Part shown: positions 54,422-64,000 of the stretch, one piece after another
How positions within the stretch are numbered: the first letter of the stretch is position 1
Layout of the letters: each line of letters begins with the position of its first letter
Source of the DNA: Pseudoalteromonas sp. MM1
Lineage (GTDB): Bacteria > Pseudomonadota > Gammaproteobacteria > Enterobacterales > Alteromonadaceae
Length of the DNA stretch: 64,000 bases
NCBI RefSeq assembly: GCF_030296835.1
Contig: NZ_AP027922.1
Coordinates: forward strand, 2,170,001-2,234,000
Direction: 5' to 3'
Translations under genes and position numbers: made by a program
Notes under the pieces: generated by a model
The model's database searches: none
What the model was told of the DNA's origin: nothing
The model's input: only the letters and a program-made list of their open reading frames with translations

Positions 54422-54496
54422 TGTTTGTATCGACACACAAATATAAGTGTTCACTTTGGGGGTCACAACTTGAGGTAAGTGGCGTTATAAGTTTCT

Positions 54497-54659
54497 TATA
54501 CCAATCAGCTTAATTGAGTGCTCTACTTTGAGTATGGAAAAACGCATTGATAGCTAGGCAAAAAATTCGCTATTTAGTTACTCTAAATTAGAGTTTTTAA
54601 CACAATTAACGACACGTTTAGCCACGCAAAATGATTAAGTATTATTGCGAATTGGTATA
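54497..54659. repeat. MITE-like element, short form, copy 4
   Basis: 163 bp bounded by TATACCAATCAGC and GCGAATTGGTATA with good terminal inverted repeats. Same inside as copy 3, without the GC-rich block of the long form. It lies after the DUF4198 gene, so copies 3 and 4 flank the DUF2271-DUF4198 pair in the same orientation. Confidence 0.82.
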
Positions 54660-54702
54660 ACACAATAGGTATAAGCGAATTACTTATACTAAAATTCAAA
54701 CA

Positions 54703-54742
54703 TAAAAAAACCACACCCTATTGCTAAGGTGTGGTTTTTTTT
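54703..54742 (-). terminator. Rho-independent terminator of greA
   Basis: AAAAAAACCACACC and GGTGTGGTTTTTTTT flank a short loop just beyond greA on the minus strand. Confidence 0.92.
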
Positions 54743-54753
54743 AACACTAAGTA

Positions 54754-55230
54754 TTAAATATACTCAACGTCAATGATTTCGTACTCAACGTCGCCTTTAG
54801 GCGTTTTAATGGTTACAGCATCATCTGTTTGTTTACCAATTAAACCACGTGCAATCGGTGAGTTAACAGAAATTAAGTTATTTTTAATATCTGCTTCGTC
54901 ATCACCTACAATACGGTATTTTACTTCAGCATCTGTCTCTACATTTACAATAGTGACGGTTGTACCAAAAATAACTTTACCTGTATTAGGCATTTTAGTT
55001 ACGTCAATAATTTGCACATTTGAAAGCTTAGCTTCAATTTCTTGAATTCGGCCTTCACAAAAACCCTGTTGCTCACGCGCAGCGTGGTATTCAGCGTTTT
55101 CTTTTAAGTCACCATGTTCACGTGCTACCGCAATATCATTTATGATTTTAGGTCGGGTAACTGTTTTTAATTCGTTAAGCTCTGCGCGCAGTAACTCTGC
55201 GCCACGAACTGTCATCGGAATTGATTGCAT
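54754..55230 (-). CDS. greA: Transcription elongation factor GreA
   Basis: A 158-residue factor that enters the RNA polymerase secondary channel and stimulates cleavage of backtracked RNA. I start at 55230 ([18 protein letters not shown]), which gives the E. coli length. The N-terminal coiled coil ends in the acidic tip [20 protein letters not shown], and the C-terminal globular domain follows. It is the last gene of carA-carB-greA. Confidence 0.96.
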   Translation of the reverse strand: MQSIPMTVRGAELLRAELNELKTVTRPKIINDIAVAREHGDLKENAEYHAAREQQGFCEGRIQEIEAKLSNVQIIDVTKMPNTGKVIFGTTVTIVNVETDAEVKYRIVGDDEADIKNNLISVNSPIARGLIGKQTDDAVTIKTPKGDVEYEIIDVEYI

Positions 55231-55276
55231 ACTTTTCTCACTTAACACCAAGGCCTAAAGGCCTTGGTACATTTCC

Positions 55277-58200
55277 TTAGTTCAATCGCTGGTGAAGCTC
55301 TTGAACTGACGTCACTTTACTACGGTCGTCCGCTTGGTTAGCAGTACAGTTAGCAAATGCCGCGTTCAAGGTTGTCGTGTAGTTGGTTTTGTTTTGCAAT
55401 GCACCACGACGCAACACCTTCGAATCTTCGATCGCTTGGCGACCTTCGGTGGTATTTACGATATAGCTGTACTCTTTATTCTTGATGTTATCAAGAATAT
55501 GCGGGCGGCCTTCATATACTTTGTTTACACGGCGTACTTCAATACCGGCCTCTTTTAAAGCCTCTGCTGTGCCACCTGTTGCATCAATTTCAAAACCAAG
55601 GTCTGTCATGGTTTTAGCAAGTTCTACAACACGAGACTTATCGCTGTTACGTACAGATAGTAACGCGCGACCACCGCGTGGTAAAGTGTTGCTTGCACCT
55701 AATTGTGCTTTTGCAAACGCTTCGGCGAAAGTATCGCCAACACCCATGACTTCACCTGTAGAGCGCATCTCTGGGCCACGGATAGGATCCACACCTTGAA
55801 ACTTAGCAAACGGTAAAACAACTTCTTTTACGCTGTAATACGGTGGAATTACTTCTTTAGTAATGCCTTGGCTTGCTAAAGACTGACCTGCCATACAACG
55901 TGCTGCTACTTTTGCAAGTGCAATGCCGGTCGCTTTTGATACAAACGGTACAGTACGCGCTGCACGTGGATTTACTTCAATTAAGTACACCTTGCCATCT
56001 TTTACAGCAAATTGTGTATTCATTAAGCCCACTACGCCAAGTTCAAGTGCCATATCGGTTACTTGTTTGCGCATAACATCTTGCACTTCTTGAGATAAAG
56101 AGTGTGCAGGTAATGAACACGCTGAGTCACCCGAGTGTACACCCGCTTGCTCAATATGCTCCATAATGCCGCCAATGATTACTTGCTCACCATCACAAAT
56201 TGCATCAACGTCAACTTCGATTGCGTTATCTAAGAAGTGATCAAGTAGTACTGGCGCCTCATTTGACGCTTGAACTGCTTCGGTCATGTAACGACGTAAG
56301 TCTTGCTCATCGTAAACAATTTCCATTGCACGGCCACCCAGTACGTACGATGGACGTACAACCAGTGGGAAGCCAATTTCGACTGATTTAAGTAATGCTT
56401 CTTCAGTTGATGTAACTGTTGCGTTTTCTGGTTGTAGTAAATCAAGACGCTCTACTAACTGTTGGAAACGCTCACGGTCTTCTGCGCGGTCAATCGCATC
56501 TGGTGATGTACCAATTACTGGCACACCATTCGCTTCCAGTTCACGTGCTAGTTTAAGTGGTGTTTGGCCACCGTACTGTACAATCACACCTTTTGGTTTT
56601 TCAACACGTACAATTTCTAGCACGTCTTCAAGTGTAATTGGTTCAAAGAATAGACGGTCAGAGGTATCGTAATCGGTAGAAACTGTTTCAGGGTTACAGT
56701 TAACCATGATGGTCTCATAGCCGTCTTCACGTAGCGCAAGGGCTGCGTGTACACAACAATAGTCAAACTCAATACCTTGGCCGATACGGTTAGGACCGCC
56801 ACCAATAACCATGATTTTATCTTTGTCTGACGGGTTAGCTTCACACTCTTCATCGTACGTTGAGTACATGTAAGCCGTGTCTGAGCTAAATTCGGCAGCA
56901 CACGTATCAACACGCTTGTACACAGGTACAATGTTTAACTGATGACGCTTTTTGCGAATTTCGGCTTCAGATACACCAGCAATTTCAGCAATACGTGGGT
57001 CGGCGAAGCCTTTACGTTTAAGTTTACGTAAAAACTCTGCATTTAAGCCGGCCATGCCACCTTCAGCAATTTTAGCTTCGTCTTTTAAAATGTCTTCTAT
57101 TTGTACTAAGTACCAAGGGTCAACTTTGGTTAGTTCAAATACTTCTTCTACGCTCATACCATGGCGCATTGCATCGGCAATGTACCAAATACGCTCAGCA
57201 CCTGGCTCACGTAGTTCACGAATGATTTTTTCGCGCGCTTTCGGGTCATCAAGTGCCACAATTGGGTTAAAGCCCGTTGCGCCAACTTCAAGACCGCGTA
57301 ATGCTTTATGTAACGACTCTTGCTGGTTACGACCAATCGCCATCACTTCGCCTACTGATTTCATTTGCGTTGTTAAGCGGTCGTTCGCGCCGGCAAATTT
57401 TTCAAAGTTAAAGCGAGGTATTTTTGTTACTACGTAATCGATTGAAGGCTCAAATGACGCGGGTGTTTTGCCACCAGTAATGTCGTTTTGAAGTTCATCT
57501 AACGTGTAGCCAATCGCTAATTTAGCGGCAATTTTAGCAATAGGGAAACCTGTCGCTTTTGATGCAAGAGCAGATGAGCGAGATACACGCGGATTCATCT
57601 CAATGATAACCATACGTCCGTCAACTGGATTTACACCAAACTGAACGTTTGAACCACCGGTTTCTACACCAATTTCACGCAGTACCGCCATAGAGGCATT
57701 ACGCATTAATTGGTATTCTTTGTCGGTTAGCGTTTGTGCTGGCGCAACGGTGATTGAATCACCGGTGTGTACACCCATAGGGTCAAAGTTTTCGATAGAA
57801 CATACAATGATACAGTTGTCTTTTTTGTCACGAACAACTTCCATTTCGTATTCTTTCCAACCAATTAATGATTCATCAATTAATAATTCGCTGGTTGGTG
57901 ATAAATCTAAGCCGCGCTCACAAATTTCGTTAAATTCTTCCATGTTGTAAGCCACACCGCCACCGGTGCCGCCCATGGTGAAAGAAGGACGAATAATACA
58001 TGGGAAGCCAATGCGCGTAAGCGTGTCGTGCGCTTCATCCATTGAGTGAGCAATCTCTGCACGCGGACATTCAAGGCCAATGTTTTTCATGGCTACGTCA
58101 AAGCGTTCACGGTTTTCTGCTTTATCGATTGCATCAGCAGTTGCGCCAATTAGCTCAACGCCGTGTTTAGCCAGTACGCCGTGCTTGTCTAAATCAAGGG

Positions 58201-58495
58201 CACAGTTTAATGCAGTTTGACCACCCATCGTTGGTAGGACTGCATCCGGCTTTTCTTTTTCAATAATTTTTTCTACCACTTCCCAGTGAATTGGTTCGAT
58301 GTAGGTTGCATCGGCCATTTCAGGGTCAGTCATGATAGTTGCTGGGTTTGAGTTAACTAATATAACTCTAAAGCCTTCTTCTCTAAGTGCTTTACACGCT
58401 TGAGCACCAGAGTAATCAAATTCACAAGCTTGACCAATGACAATTGGGCCTGCGCCTAAGATAAGAATGCTTTTTAAATCGGTACGTTTTGGCAT
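55277..58495 (-). CDS. carB: Carbamoyl phosphate synthase large subunit
   Basis: A 1072-residue ATP-grasp enzyme that makes carbamoyl phosphate for arginine and pyrimidine synthesis. Two homologous halves are visible: [20 protein letters not shown] near the start and [17 protein letters not shown] near residue 565. The C-terminal allosteric domain (about 940-1072) should bind UMP and ornithine. It lies 16 bp after carA on the minus strand, and greA follows after 46 bp. Confidence 0.97.
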   Translation of the reverse strand: MPKRTDLKSILILGAGPIVIGQACEFDYSGAQACKALREEGFRVILVNSNPATIMTDPEMADATYIEPIHWEVVEKIIEKEKPDAVLPTMGGQTALNCALDLDKHGVLAKHGVELIGATADAIDKAENRERFDVAMKNIGLECPRAEIAHSMDEAHDTLTRIGFPCIIRPSFTMGGTGGGVAYNMEEFNEICERGLDLSPTSELLIDESLIGWKEYEMEVVRDKKDNCIIVCSIENFDPMGVHTGDSITVAPAQTLTDKEYQLMRNASMAVLREIGVETGGSNVQFGVNPVDGRMVIIEMNPRVSRSSALASKATGFPIAKIAAKLAIGYTLDELQNDITGGKTPASFEPSIDYVVTKIPRFNFEKFAGANDRLTTQMKSVGEVMAIGRNQQESLHKALRGLEVGATGFNPIVALDDPKAREKIIRELREPGAERIWYIADAMRHGMSVEEVFELTKVDPWYLVQIEDILKDEAKIAEGGMAGLNAEFLRKLKRKGFADPRIAEIAGVSEAEIRKKRHQLNIVPVYKRVDTCAAEFSSDTAYMYSTYDEECEANPSDKDKIMVIGGGPNRIGQGIEFDYCCVHAALALREDGYETIMVNCNPETVSTDYDTSDRLFFEPITLEDVLEIVRVEKPKGVIVQYGGQTPLKLARELEANGVPVIGTSPDAIDRAEDRERFQQLVERLDLLQPENATVTSTEEALLKSVEIGFPLVVRPSYVLGGRAMEIVYDEQDLRRYMTEAVQASNEAPVLLDHFLDNAIEVDVDAICDGEQVIIGGIMEHIEQAGVHSGDSACSLPAHSLSQEVQDVMRKQVTDMALELGVVGLMNTQFAVKDGKVYLIEVNPRAARTVPFVSKATGIALAKVAARCMAGQSLASQGITKEVIPPYYSVKEVVLPFAKFQGVDPIRGPEMRSTGEVMGVGDTFAEAFAKAQLGASNTLPRGGRALLSVRNSDKSRVVELAKTMTDLGFEIDATGGTAEALKEAGIEVRRVNKVYEGRPHILDNIKNKEYSYIVNTTEGRQAIEDSKVLRRGALQNKTNYTTTLNAAFANCTANQADDRSKVTSVQELHQRLN

Positions 58496-58511
58496 TATTA
58501 CTCCAGTTAAA

Positions 58512-59648
58512 TTAGTTATTACGCGCTTGCATCAGGTCGATGAAGTGGTCAAATAATGGGGCTGCATCGTGCGGGCCTGGGCTTGCTTCTGGGTGACCTT
58601 GGAAGCTAAACGCTGGTTTATCAGTACGATGAATACCTTGTAGTGTTCCATCAAATAACGATTTGTGCGTGGCACGTAAGTTACTTGGTAGTGTGTCTTC
58701 ATCGGCAGCAAAACCGTGGTTTTGTGCGGTGATCATTACTACATCGCGGTCTAAGTCTTTTACTGGGTGGTTACCACCGTGGTGGCCAAATTTCATTTTT
58801 ACTGTTTTAGCACCTGAGGCCAGTGCTAATAATTGATGCCCTAAACAGATACCAAAAATGGGTGTGTCGGTTTCTAAAAAGGTTTTAATTGCTTCAATAG
58901 CGTAAGTACATGGCTCAGGATCGCCAGGACCATTAGATAAGAAGATACCATCTGGGTTTAAAGCAAGTACATCGGCGGCTGAGGTTTGCGCTGGTACAAC
59001 GGTTAATTTACAACCGCGATCAACTAGCATACGTAAAATATTACGTTTAACACCGAAGTCGTAGGCTACTACATGAAACTTTTCATCATCACTGCTAAGG
59101 GTTTTAAATCCTTGGCCTAATGTCCAGCTTGATTCGCGCCACTCAAAATTTTCCTTGGTTGAGACAACTTTTGCTAAATCCATACCTTTTAAACCAGGGA
59201 AGGTTTGCGCGGCTTGTAACGCTTTGTTTTCGTCTAACTCGTCACCGGCAATAATACAGCCGTTTTGTGCGCCTTTGTCGCGCAAAATACGGGTAAGCTT
59301 TCTGGTGTCGATATCCGCAATACCTAAAATATTACGTTGTTTTAAGTAATCATCTAACGATTGCTCGTTACGAAAGTTACTTGCTAGCAGTGGCAAATCA
59401 CGGATCACTAGGCCTTTAGCCCAAATTTGATTCGCTTCTTCGTCTTCGCTGTTGGTACCCGTATTGCCGATATGTGGGTACGTCAAAGTTACGATTTGTT
59501 CCGCGTATGATGGATCAGTCAAAATTTCTTGATAACCAGTCATAGACGTATTGAATACTACTTCACCGACTGACATACCGTCAGCGCCGATTGCAGTACC
59601 GCGAAACACTGTGCCGTCTTCTAGGACTAACAGAGCGGATTTAGTCAA
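58512..59648 (-). CDS. carA: Carbamoyl phosphate synthase small subunit
   Basis: A 378-residue glutaminase subunit. I choose the TTG start at 59648, because TTAGGAGG lies eight bases before it and the protein then opens like E. coli CarA ([20 protein letters not shown]). A start 25 codons upstream would put a terminator hairpin inside the coding region. The class I glutamine amidotransferase nucleophile is the Cys of [12 protein letters not shown], with His and Glu in [11 protein letters not shown]. It feeds ammonia to CarB. Confidence 0.95.
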   Translation of the reverse strand: MTKSALLVLEDGTVFRGTAIGADGMSVGEVVFNTSMTGYQEILTDPSYAEQIVTLTYPHIGNTGTNSEDEEANQIWAKGLVIRDLPLLASNFRNEQSLDDYLKQRNILGIADIDTRKLTRILRDKGAQNGCIIAGDELDENKALQAAQTFPGLKGMDLAKVVSTKENFEWRESSWTLGQGFKTLSSDDEKFHVVAYDFGVKRNILRMLVDRGCKLTVVPAQTSAADVLALNPDGIFLSNGPGDPEPCTYAIEAIKTFLETDTPIFGICLGHQLLALASGAKTVKMKFGHHGGNHPVKDLDRDVVMITAQNHGFAADEDTLPSNLRATHKSLFDGTLQGIHRTDKPAFSFQGHPEASPGPHDAAPLFDHFIDLMQARNN

Positions 59649-59666
59649 GTTAAACCTCCTAACAGT

Positions 59667-59700
59667 AAAAAACGGGAGTAAGCAAATGCTTAACACCCCG
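59667..59700 (-). terminator. Terminator-like hairpin in the carA leader (possible attenuator)
   Basis: On the minus strand GGGGTGTTAAGCA pairs with TGCTTACTCCC and is followed by six T's. It ends 18 nt before the carA TTG and just before its ribosome site. A terminator between promoter and carA implies attenuation, as in pyrimidine-regulated leaders, but I see no leader peptide or antiterminator with certainty. Confidence 0.6.
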
Positions 59701-59723
59701 CCAATACCCAGAGGGATCGTCAA

Positions 59724-60010
59724 AACCAGATTTATGTGAGCTTAAATTGTTTTACGCAGTCTTAAATGATGCCGATATAAAACGCTAAACCTTCAATCAT
59801 TTTTCTTGCCTAAAACTCTTTTCATTCCCACTGAAACCCCTGGTTTTACTAGCCACTTGGGTATAATTGGAAACACGCATTTAGTAATTTTTGGCAAATT
59901 GGCTGCATTCTACATGAAGATGCTATTTAGGTCTAACGTTATTTAGATAAATACTACAAATAAGTCGCTTTAGGCAAAAATAGACCCAAACAGCTAAAAA
60001 AGTAACTAAA
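59724..60010. other. Leader/promoter region between dapB and carA
   Basis: This gap should hold the carAB promoter(s). I saw no unambiguous ARG box, PurR site or leader ORF. Confidence 0.4.
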
Positions 60011-60808
60011 CTACTTCAGATCTAGCACATCTTGCATATCATAAAGTCCTGCTGGTTTATTTTGTAACCACTGCGCAGCCCTTATAGCTCCTAATGCAAA
60101 GGTCATTCGCGAACTTGCTTTGTGGGTTAATTCAAGCCTTTCGCCCATAGTTGCGAAATACGCGGTGTGTTCACCTACTATGTCCCCACCTCTTAGGACT
60201 GAATAGCCAATTTCATTTTGTGATTTTGCGGTTTCTAGTTGGCTGCGGTCGTATACCGCTACTTCATCGTGATCCCACCCTTTAGCCTGTGCAATAGATT
60301 CACCAATGGCTAATGCTGTGCCCGATGGCGCATCTATTTTATGACGATGGTGCGCTTCAAACACTTCTATATCTAGGTCGTCACCAAATTTAGTGGCCGC
60401 TGTTTGTACTAGGTTAAGTAGTACATTAACGCCAACGCTATAGTTACGCGCAAACACAATAGGAATATGTTTAGCAGCATTTTCTAATAATGCCATGTCT
60501 TCGCTCGTTAAACCTGTGGTACCTATAACCATAGGTAATTTTTTATCGAGCGCTGTTTTTAAGTGATTGCGCATACCTGCTGGTAAGGTGAAGTCGATAA
60601 GTACATCAACATCAGCAACCTTGCTCTCATCGCTAAAGCTAATGGCTTTGTCGGCTGCACTGTTTACTTGATTTACATTAATACCCAATAACGATGAGCT
60701 GCTACGAACATACGCACCACCAAGTTGTGTTTGCTCTTTAATTGTCGCGGCTTCTAATAAGGCTAAGCCCATTCTGCCGTTAGCACCAAAAACACCGATT
60801 CGATTCAT
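60011..60808 (-). CDS. dapB: 4-hydroxy-tetrahydrodipicolinate reductase
   Basis: A 265-residue NAD(P)H enzyme of the lysine/diaminopimelate pathway. I start at 60808 (AAGGCAATAACA upstream), giving MNRIGVFGANGRMG with the nucleotide-binding GANGRMG. The signature EAHHRHKIDAPSGTAL with catalytic His and Lys is complete. It lies upstream of carA in the order common in gammaproteobacteria, but the carA leader suggests separate control. Confidence 0.95.
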   Translation of the reverse strand: MNRIGVFGANGRMGLALLEAATIKEQTQLGGAYVRSSSSLLGINVNQVNSAADKAISFSDESKVADVDVLIDFTLPAGMRNHLKTALDKKLPMVIGTTGLTSEDMALLENAAKHIPIVFARNYSVGVNVLLNLVQTAATKFGDDLDIEVFEAHHRHKIDAPSGTALAIGESIAQAKGWDHDEVAVYDRSQLETAKSQNEIGYSVLRGGDIVGEHTAYFATMGERLELTHKASSRMTFALGAIRAAQWLQNKPAGLYDMQDVLDLK

Positions 60809-61148
60809 TGTTATTGCCTTAATCTGATTTAGTTGGATCTGTTGTTGCGTACCCTGATTAATTTGCCGACCTAAATTTGCTTTGAGCAATTATTAGCCGC
60901 ATATAATCGCACACCGGTAGATATTATCTAAAAGTCGTGCAATAGTCAGGTAAGCCCTTAATTAAATAATAATAACAATACCAGTTTACTTTAGCCATCT
61001 ATACATTTAAACTTCTCTTTCGCGTCGATTTGGTCTTTGGCTTGCGGGCGCTGTGGTCATCTACTTTTTTTATTAAAGAGTGATCTACTAAATTCAGCTA
61101 AAAGAGGAGTTTTGGCTGTGGTTATACTAACTGGTTATGAGGAATACA
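60809..61148. other. Intergenic region between dapB and the NhaC-type gene
   Basis: 340 bp between divergent genes; the promoters of both should lie here. I see no ORF, repeat or recognisable operator. Confidence 0.4.
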
Positions 61149-62462
61149 ATGCAGCCAACATTTAATAAAAACAAAGCAATTCTATCTTTGCTTCCCCTTC
61201 TTACCTTTGTAGCCCTTTTTTTAGGCTCAGGTTTATATTTACAATCGCAAGGGGTTGATTACGCTTTTTACCAGCTCCCAGCTCCGGTTGCTATACTACC
61301 CGCTATTATGCTCGCCTTTATTTTAAACAAAGGCACTGTAAACCAATGTGTTGAAACCTTTATTAAAGGCGCAGGACACAACAACATTATTACCATGTGT
61401 TTAATTTATTTACTTGCTGGTGCATTTTCGGCTGTTGCAAGTGCCACCGGTGGTGTGGATGCGGTTGTAAATGCTGGCTTGTCACTTATACCCCCGTCGC
61501 TGTTATTACCTGGACTATTTTTAATTGCTGCGGTTGTCTCTACTGCAATGGGAACCTCTATGGGTACCATTGGCGCTATAGGGCCAATTGCTTATGCGGT
61601 ATCCGTTAAAACAGGCATCGACCCTGCGCTAATGGCCGGTACGATAGTATCGGGCGCAATGTTTGGTGATAACCTTTCGATTATTTCAGACACAACTATT
61701 GCTGCAACGCGTACGCAAGGCTGTGAAATGAAAGACAAGTTTAAAGAAAACTTAAAAATAGCGGTTCCTGCTGCAGTACTAACCATTGCTTTGCTGCTTT
61801 ATTTAACCCCTGCTCCACAAGCAGTAGAAACAAAAGATTTTGATTTATTATTAGTGCTGCCTTATGCCTTTATTTTAGTATTGGCTGTAGCCGGTATGAA
61901 CGTGTTTGTGGTGCTATTTAGCGGTATTGTATTTGCTGCGCTAATGGGCTTTACCGGCAGCTACGAAGGCGCAAGCTTTGTAAAAGATATTTACAAAGGC
62001 TTTACCGATATGCAGGAAATATTTTTACTTTCTATGTTTATTGGTGGCTTATCTGAATTTATTCGTATTAACGGCGGCCTTGATTTTCTGGCACAAAAAA
62101 TTCAAGCCATTACAAAAGTGATTGCCAAGTGGCACCGCAAAGTAGCTGATCAGCTTGGTATAGCTGCCTTGGTATTAACCAGTAACGTGTGTATAGCCAA
62201 TAACACGGTATCAATTATTGTTGCAGGTCCTATTGCTAAAAAGCTTGCTGATGATGGCGAAATAAGTGGTAAACGCTCTGCAAGCTTACTCGATATTTTT
62301 GCTTGTGTTACGCAAGGCTCACTGCCCTATGGTGCGCAAGCATTACTGTTAGGAGCTACGTTTAAAATTAGCCCGTGGGAAGTATCAACGTCATCTTACT
62401 ACTGCTTTATTTTAGCTTTTACTGCCATTGCCATTATTTGTTTGCGCCGTAACAAAGCCTAA
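61149..62462 (+). CDS. NhaC-type Na+/H+ antiporter family transporter
   Basis: A 437-residue membrane protein with about eleven helices. I start at 61149 (GAGGAATACA before the ATG). MGTSMGTIGAIGPIAYAVS and GAMFGDNLSIISDTTIAATRT are the NhaC signature blocks. Members exchange sodium for protons or transport amino acids with a proton or sodium coupling; YuiF-like relatives are thought to carry histidine, so the substrate is open. Single gene with a hairpin after it. Confidence 0.85.
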   Translation: MQPTFNKNKAILSLLPLLTFVALFLGSGLYLQSQGVDYAFYQLPAPVAILPAIMLAFILNKGTVNQCVETFIKGAGHNNIITMCLIYLLAGAFSAVASATGGVDAVVNAGLSLIPPSLLLPGLFLIAAVVSTAMGTSMGTIGAIGPIAYAVSVKTGIDPALMAGTIVSGAMFGDNLSIISDTTIAATRTQGCEMKDKFKENLKIAVPAAVLTIALLLYLTPAPQAVETKDFDLLLVLPYAFILVLAVAGMNVFVVLFSGIVFAALMGFTGSYEGASFVKDIYKGFTDMQEIFLLSMFIGGLSEFIRINGGLDFLAQKIQAITKVIAKWHRKVADQLGIAALVLTSNVCIANNTVSIIVAGPIAKKLADDGEISGKRSASLLDIFACVTQGSLPYGAQALLLGATFKISPWEVSTSSYYCFILAFTAIAIICLRRNKA

Positions 62463-62480
62463 ATTTAGTGCAAAACCCTA

Positions 62481-62509
62481 TGTTGCAGCTTACTAAATAA
62501 GCTGCAACA
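62481..62509 (+). terminator. Hairpin after the NhaC-type gene
   Basis: TGTTGCAGCTTA and TAAGCTGCAACA form a 12-bp perfect stem. Only a weak T-run follows, so termination is likely but not certain. Confidence 0.55.
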
Positions 62510-62596
62510 TATGTTAAAATAATAATCTACTAATCAACACCTTGTGCTATAATGCGCGCTTTCGCGTGTCACCAAAATTATAGTTAAAAATAGATT

Positions 62597-63385
62597 ATGA
62601 AATTTAAAAAATTACTTCCCCTCGTTACCCTTACTTCAATCGCTTTATCATCTTCTGCCCTTGCTGCAAATTGGAGCAGTACCGCATTACATGTTAATAA
62701 TGGCGATCAAAAAAACCCATTTACCAAGCAAGAATCAGATACGACTGTTTACTCGCTGCAACATGCATCGGGCTATGATTACGGTGATAATTTTTTCTTT
62801 ATTGATTACAGCAAAGACGATACAACCGATGGCTACCAAGATAGCGACTTTTACGGCGAATGGTATTCAACGCTAAGCTTATCGGCTATTAGCGGTGAGA
62901 AAATTGGCACAGGTGCATTATTAGATGTAGGCCTCACTGGCGGAATTAACGTTGCCGGCGATGCCAAAATGATGAAATACCTGCCGGGTGTTAAATTAAG
63001 CTGGGATGTACCCGGGTTCAACTTTTTTCAAACACTTGTCACTGCCTATATTGACGACAGTGAAGGCGTAGCAAAAGGCGGGGCCCCTATTGAAACTAAC
63101 AGCTGGATGTTCGATGTAGCCTTTGAATATCCGTTTACCCTAGGCTCGCAAAAGTTTAGCTTTAAAGGGCACGCTGAGTACATCGCAGAGCGCGAAGATG
63201 AATTTGGTAACGACGTAGAAGCCTGGATACTCGCACAGCCTATTTTAGTGTGGGATATGGGCCATGCTTTAGAAATGAAAGAAAACACCCTATTATTGGG
63301 TATGGAATTACAATACTGGCACAACAAATTAGGTACCGAGGTAACTGAGTCGGTTCCACAAATACATGTTGAGTGGACATTTTAA
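62597..63385 (+). CDS. OmpK/Tsx-like outer-membrane channel
   Basis: A 262-residue outer-membrane beta-barrel with a signal peptide (cleavage after ALA, about residue 23) and a terminal aromatic residue (HVEWTF). It resembles the nucleoside channel Tsx/vibrio OmpK family: short barrel, N-terminal WSSTALHV and the alternating pattern LLLGMELQYWHNKLG at the end. It may pass nucleosides or similar small molecules. Confidence 0.75.
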   Translation: MKFKKLLPLVTLTSIALSSSALAANWSSTALHVNNGDQKNPFTKQESDTTVYSLQHASGYDYGDNFFFIDYSKDDTTDGYQDSDFYGEWYSTLSLSAISGEKIGTGALLDVGLTGGINVAGDAKMMKYLPGVKLSWDVPGFNFFQTLVTAYIDDSEGVAKGGAPIETNSWMFDVAFEYPFTLGSQKFSFKGHAEYIAEREDEFGNDVEAWILAQPILVWDMGHALEMKENTLLLGMELQYWHNKLGTEVTESVPQIHVEWTF

Positions 63386-63415
63386 GTAACCTCCTTGAGT
63401 TGAAATTGTATAAAC

Positions 63416-63441
63416 GGAGCGCTTTAAGGCGCTCCTTTTTT
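63416..63441 (+). terminator. Terminator of the OmpK/Tsx-like gene
   Basis: GGAGCGC (63416-63422) and GCGCTCC (63429-63435) are followed by six T's. Confidence 0.88.
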
Positions 63442-63536
63442 ATGCCATGAAAAGTATTTAATTGAACCCCTTTCAATACTTAGTTATTGTCGTACTTCTT
63501 TTAAGCCTATGGCTTGTCCTTTAAAGGAGTAACAAA

Positions 63537-64000
63537 ATGTCGCCAATTAAAGTTATATGTTTTTCTGCATTGTTAGCTTTAACTAATAATGCTTTAGCAA
63601 GTAGTGAAGTAAATACAGAGTCTCTATCTTACGATGCGCTTTTAAGCAGTTATCAATACGACTTTAAAGTAAATTACTTTAATATTGAGTCACAAAAGCA
63701 ATCACTAAAAATGGCATATATTTATTTAAAGCCGACTAAAGAAAGTATGCCAACCGTTACGCTAATGCACGGTAAAAACTTTAATGCCGACTACTGGAGC
63801 CCCACAGCACGTTACTTACAATCGCTTGGCTTTGGGGTGTTGATCCCCGATCAAATTGGTTTTGGTAAGTCTTCTAAACCCACTAACTATCAATATTCAT
63901 TTGCGGCGCTTGCGTACCATACCCATGCATTAATGGACTCGCTAAATTTACAAAAGTCGATTGTTGTAGGCCACTCTATGGGCGGAATGCTAGCGAGCCG
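63537..64000 (+). CDS. Alpha/beta hydrolase, secreted, truncated by the window edge
   Basis: The open frame starts at 63537 (AAAGGAGTAACAAA before the ATG) and runs off the end, giving 154 residues. A signal peptide (MSPIKVICFSALLALTNNAL, cleavage near ALA at 21-22) is followed by an alpha/beta hydrolase: oxyanion-hole-type LMHGKNFNADYW, DQIGFGKSSKP and the nucleophile elbow VVGHSMGGM. The catalytic Asp and His should lie beyond the window. The substrate is unknown. Confidence 0.85.
   Translation, partial: MSPIKVICFSALLALTNNALASSEVNTESLSYDALLSSYQYDFKVNYFNIESQKQSLKMAYIYLKPTKESMPTVTLMHGKNFNADYWSPTARYLQSLGFGVLIPDQIGFGKSSKPTNYQYSFAALAYHTHALMDSLNLQKSIVVGHSMGGMLAS

Noticed and set aside
59649..59723. 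CarA starting 25 codons further upstream
   Set aside because: That start has no ribosome site and would place a strong terminator hairpin inside the coding region, while TTG at 59648 has an ideal Shine-Dalgarno and matches E. coli CarA.
59880..59950. Possible ARG box upstream of carA
   Set aside because: GCATTCTACATGAAGATGC is only partly symmetric and no paired second box at the usual spacing is visible.
1..64000. CRISPR array, prophage, integrative element, tRNA or rRNA genes
   Set aside because: I found no regularly spaced direct repeats, no integrase or phage structural genes, and no tRNA cloverleaf or rRNA-like sequence on either strand.

Overview
The window looks like a chromosomal segment of a marine gammaproteobacterium of the order Alteromonadales, most likely Pseudoalteromonas. 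This is an inference from the low-GC coding style, the dapB-carA-carB-greA gene order, sodium-linked transporters (NhaD, NhaC-type and NSS), two TonB-dependent receptors, a lysine riboswitch before lysC and an FMN riboswitch before ribB. Short palindromic intergenic repeats are numerous. I saw no tRNA, rRNA, CRISPR array, prophage or complete insertion sequence.

Layout. 1-2.0 kb: DUF962 membrane protein, Crp/Fnr regulator and a small lipoprotein, all on the minus strand. 2.5-5.7 kb: a PilY1-like von Willebrand factor A protein with no pilus genes nearby. 6.1-11.3 kb: four paralogous small secreted TPR-like proteins, the first broken by a nonsense codon, interleaved with an S41 protease lipoprotein, an M23 peptidase and a transposase remnant. 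All four share one promoter layout, and three carry the same 14-bp dyad. 11.5-21.3 kb: metabolic and housekeeping genes (sbcB, a beta-hydroxyacid dehydrogenase, glutathione peroxidase, ldhA, an NSS transporter, a phosphopantetheinyl transferase, lysC and nhaD). 21.5-26.1 kb: a three-gene MksF-MksE-MksB condensin operon without the nuclease subunit found in Wadjet systems. 26.2-38 kb: a DUF4136 lipoprotein, two AT-rich small membrane proteins, msrA, a TonB receptor, a YkgJ-type protein, an RND efflux pair and a SulP transporter. 38-47 kb: dienelactone hydrolase, VOC protein, LysR regulator, two royal-jelly/yellow-like proteins (one interrupted by an in-frame amber codon), an OpuAC-like protein, nitroreductase, methyltransferase, a GST/glutaredoxin-2 relic and a cupin. 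47-54.5 kb: ribB, an S66 peptidase, and a probable iron-uptake locus (AraC regulator, TonB receptor, DUF2271 and DUF4198 proteins). 54.7-60.8 kb: dapB-carA-carB-greA. 61-64 kb: NhaC-type antiporter, an OmpK/Tsx-like porin and a truncated alpha/beta hydrolase.

The most interesting signals are: the TPR-like family with its conserved promoter (hexamers TTGTCG and TAAAGT kept at 17 bp while the spacer varies, plus a dyad centred near -82); a MITE lying between the FMN aptamer and ribB; a DUF2271 protein with an ApbE-type flavinylation motif beside a TonB receptor; and two separate single-base nonsense mutations in otherwise intact genes. All functions are read from sequence patterns and remembered family features; no searches were run.
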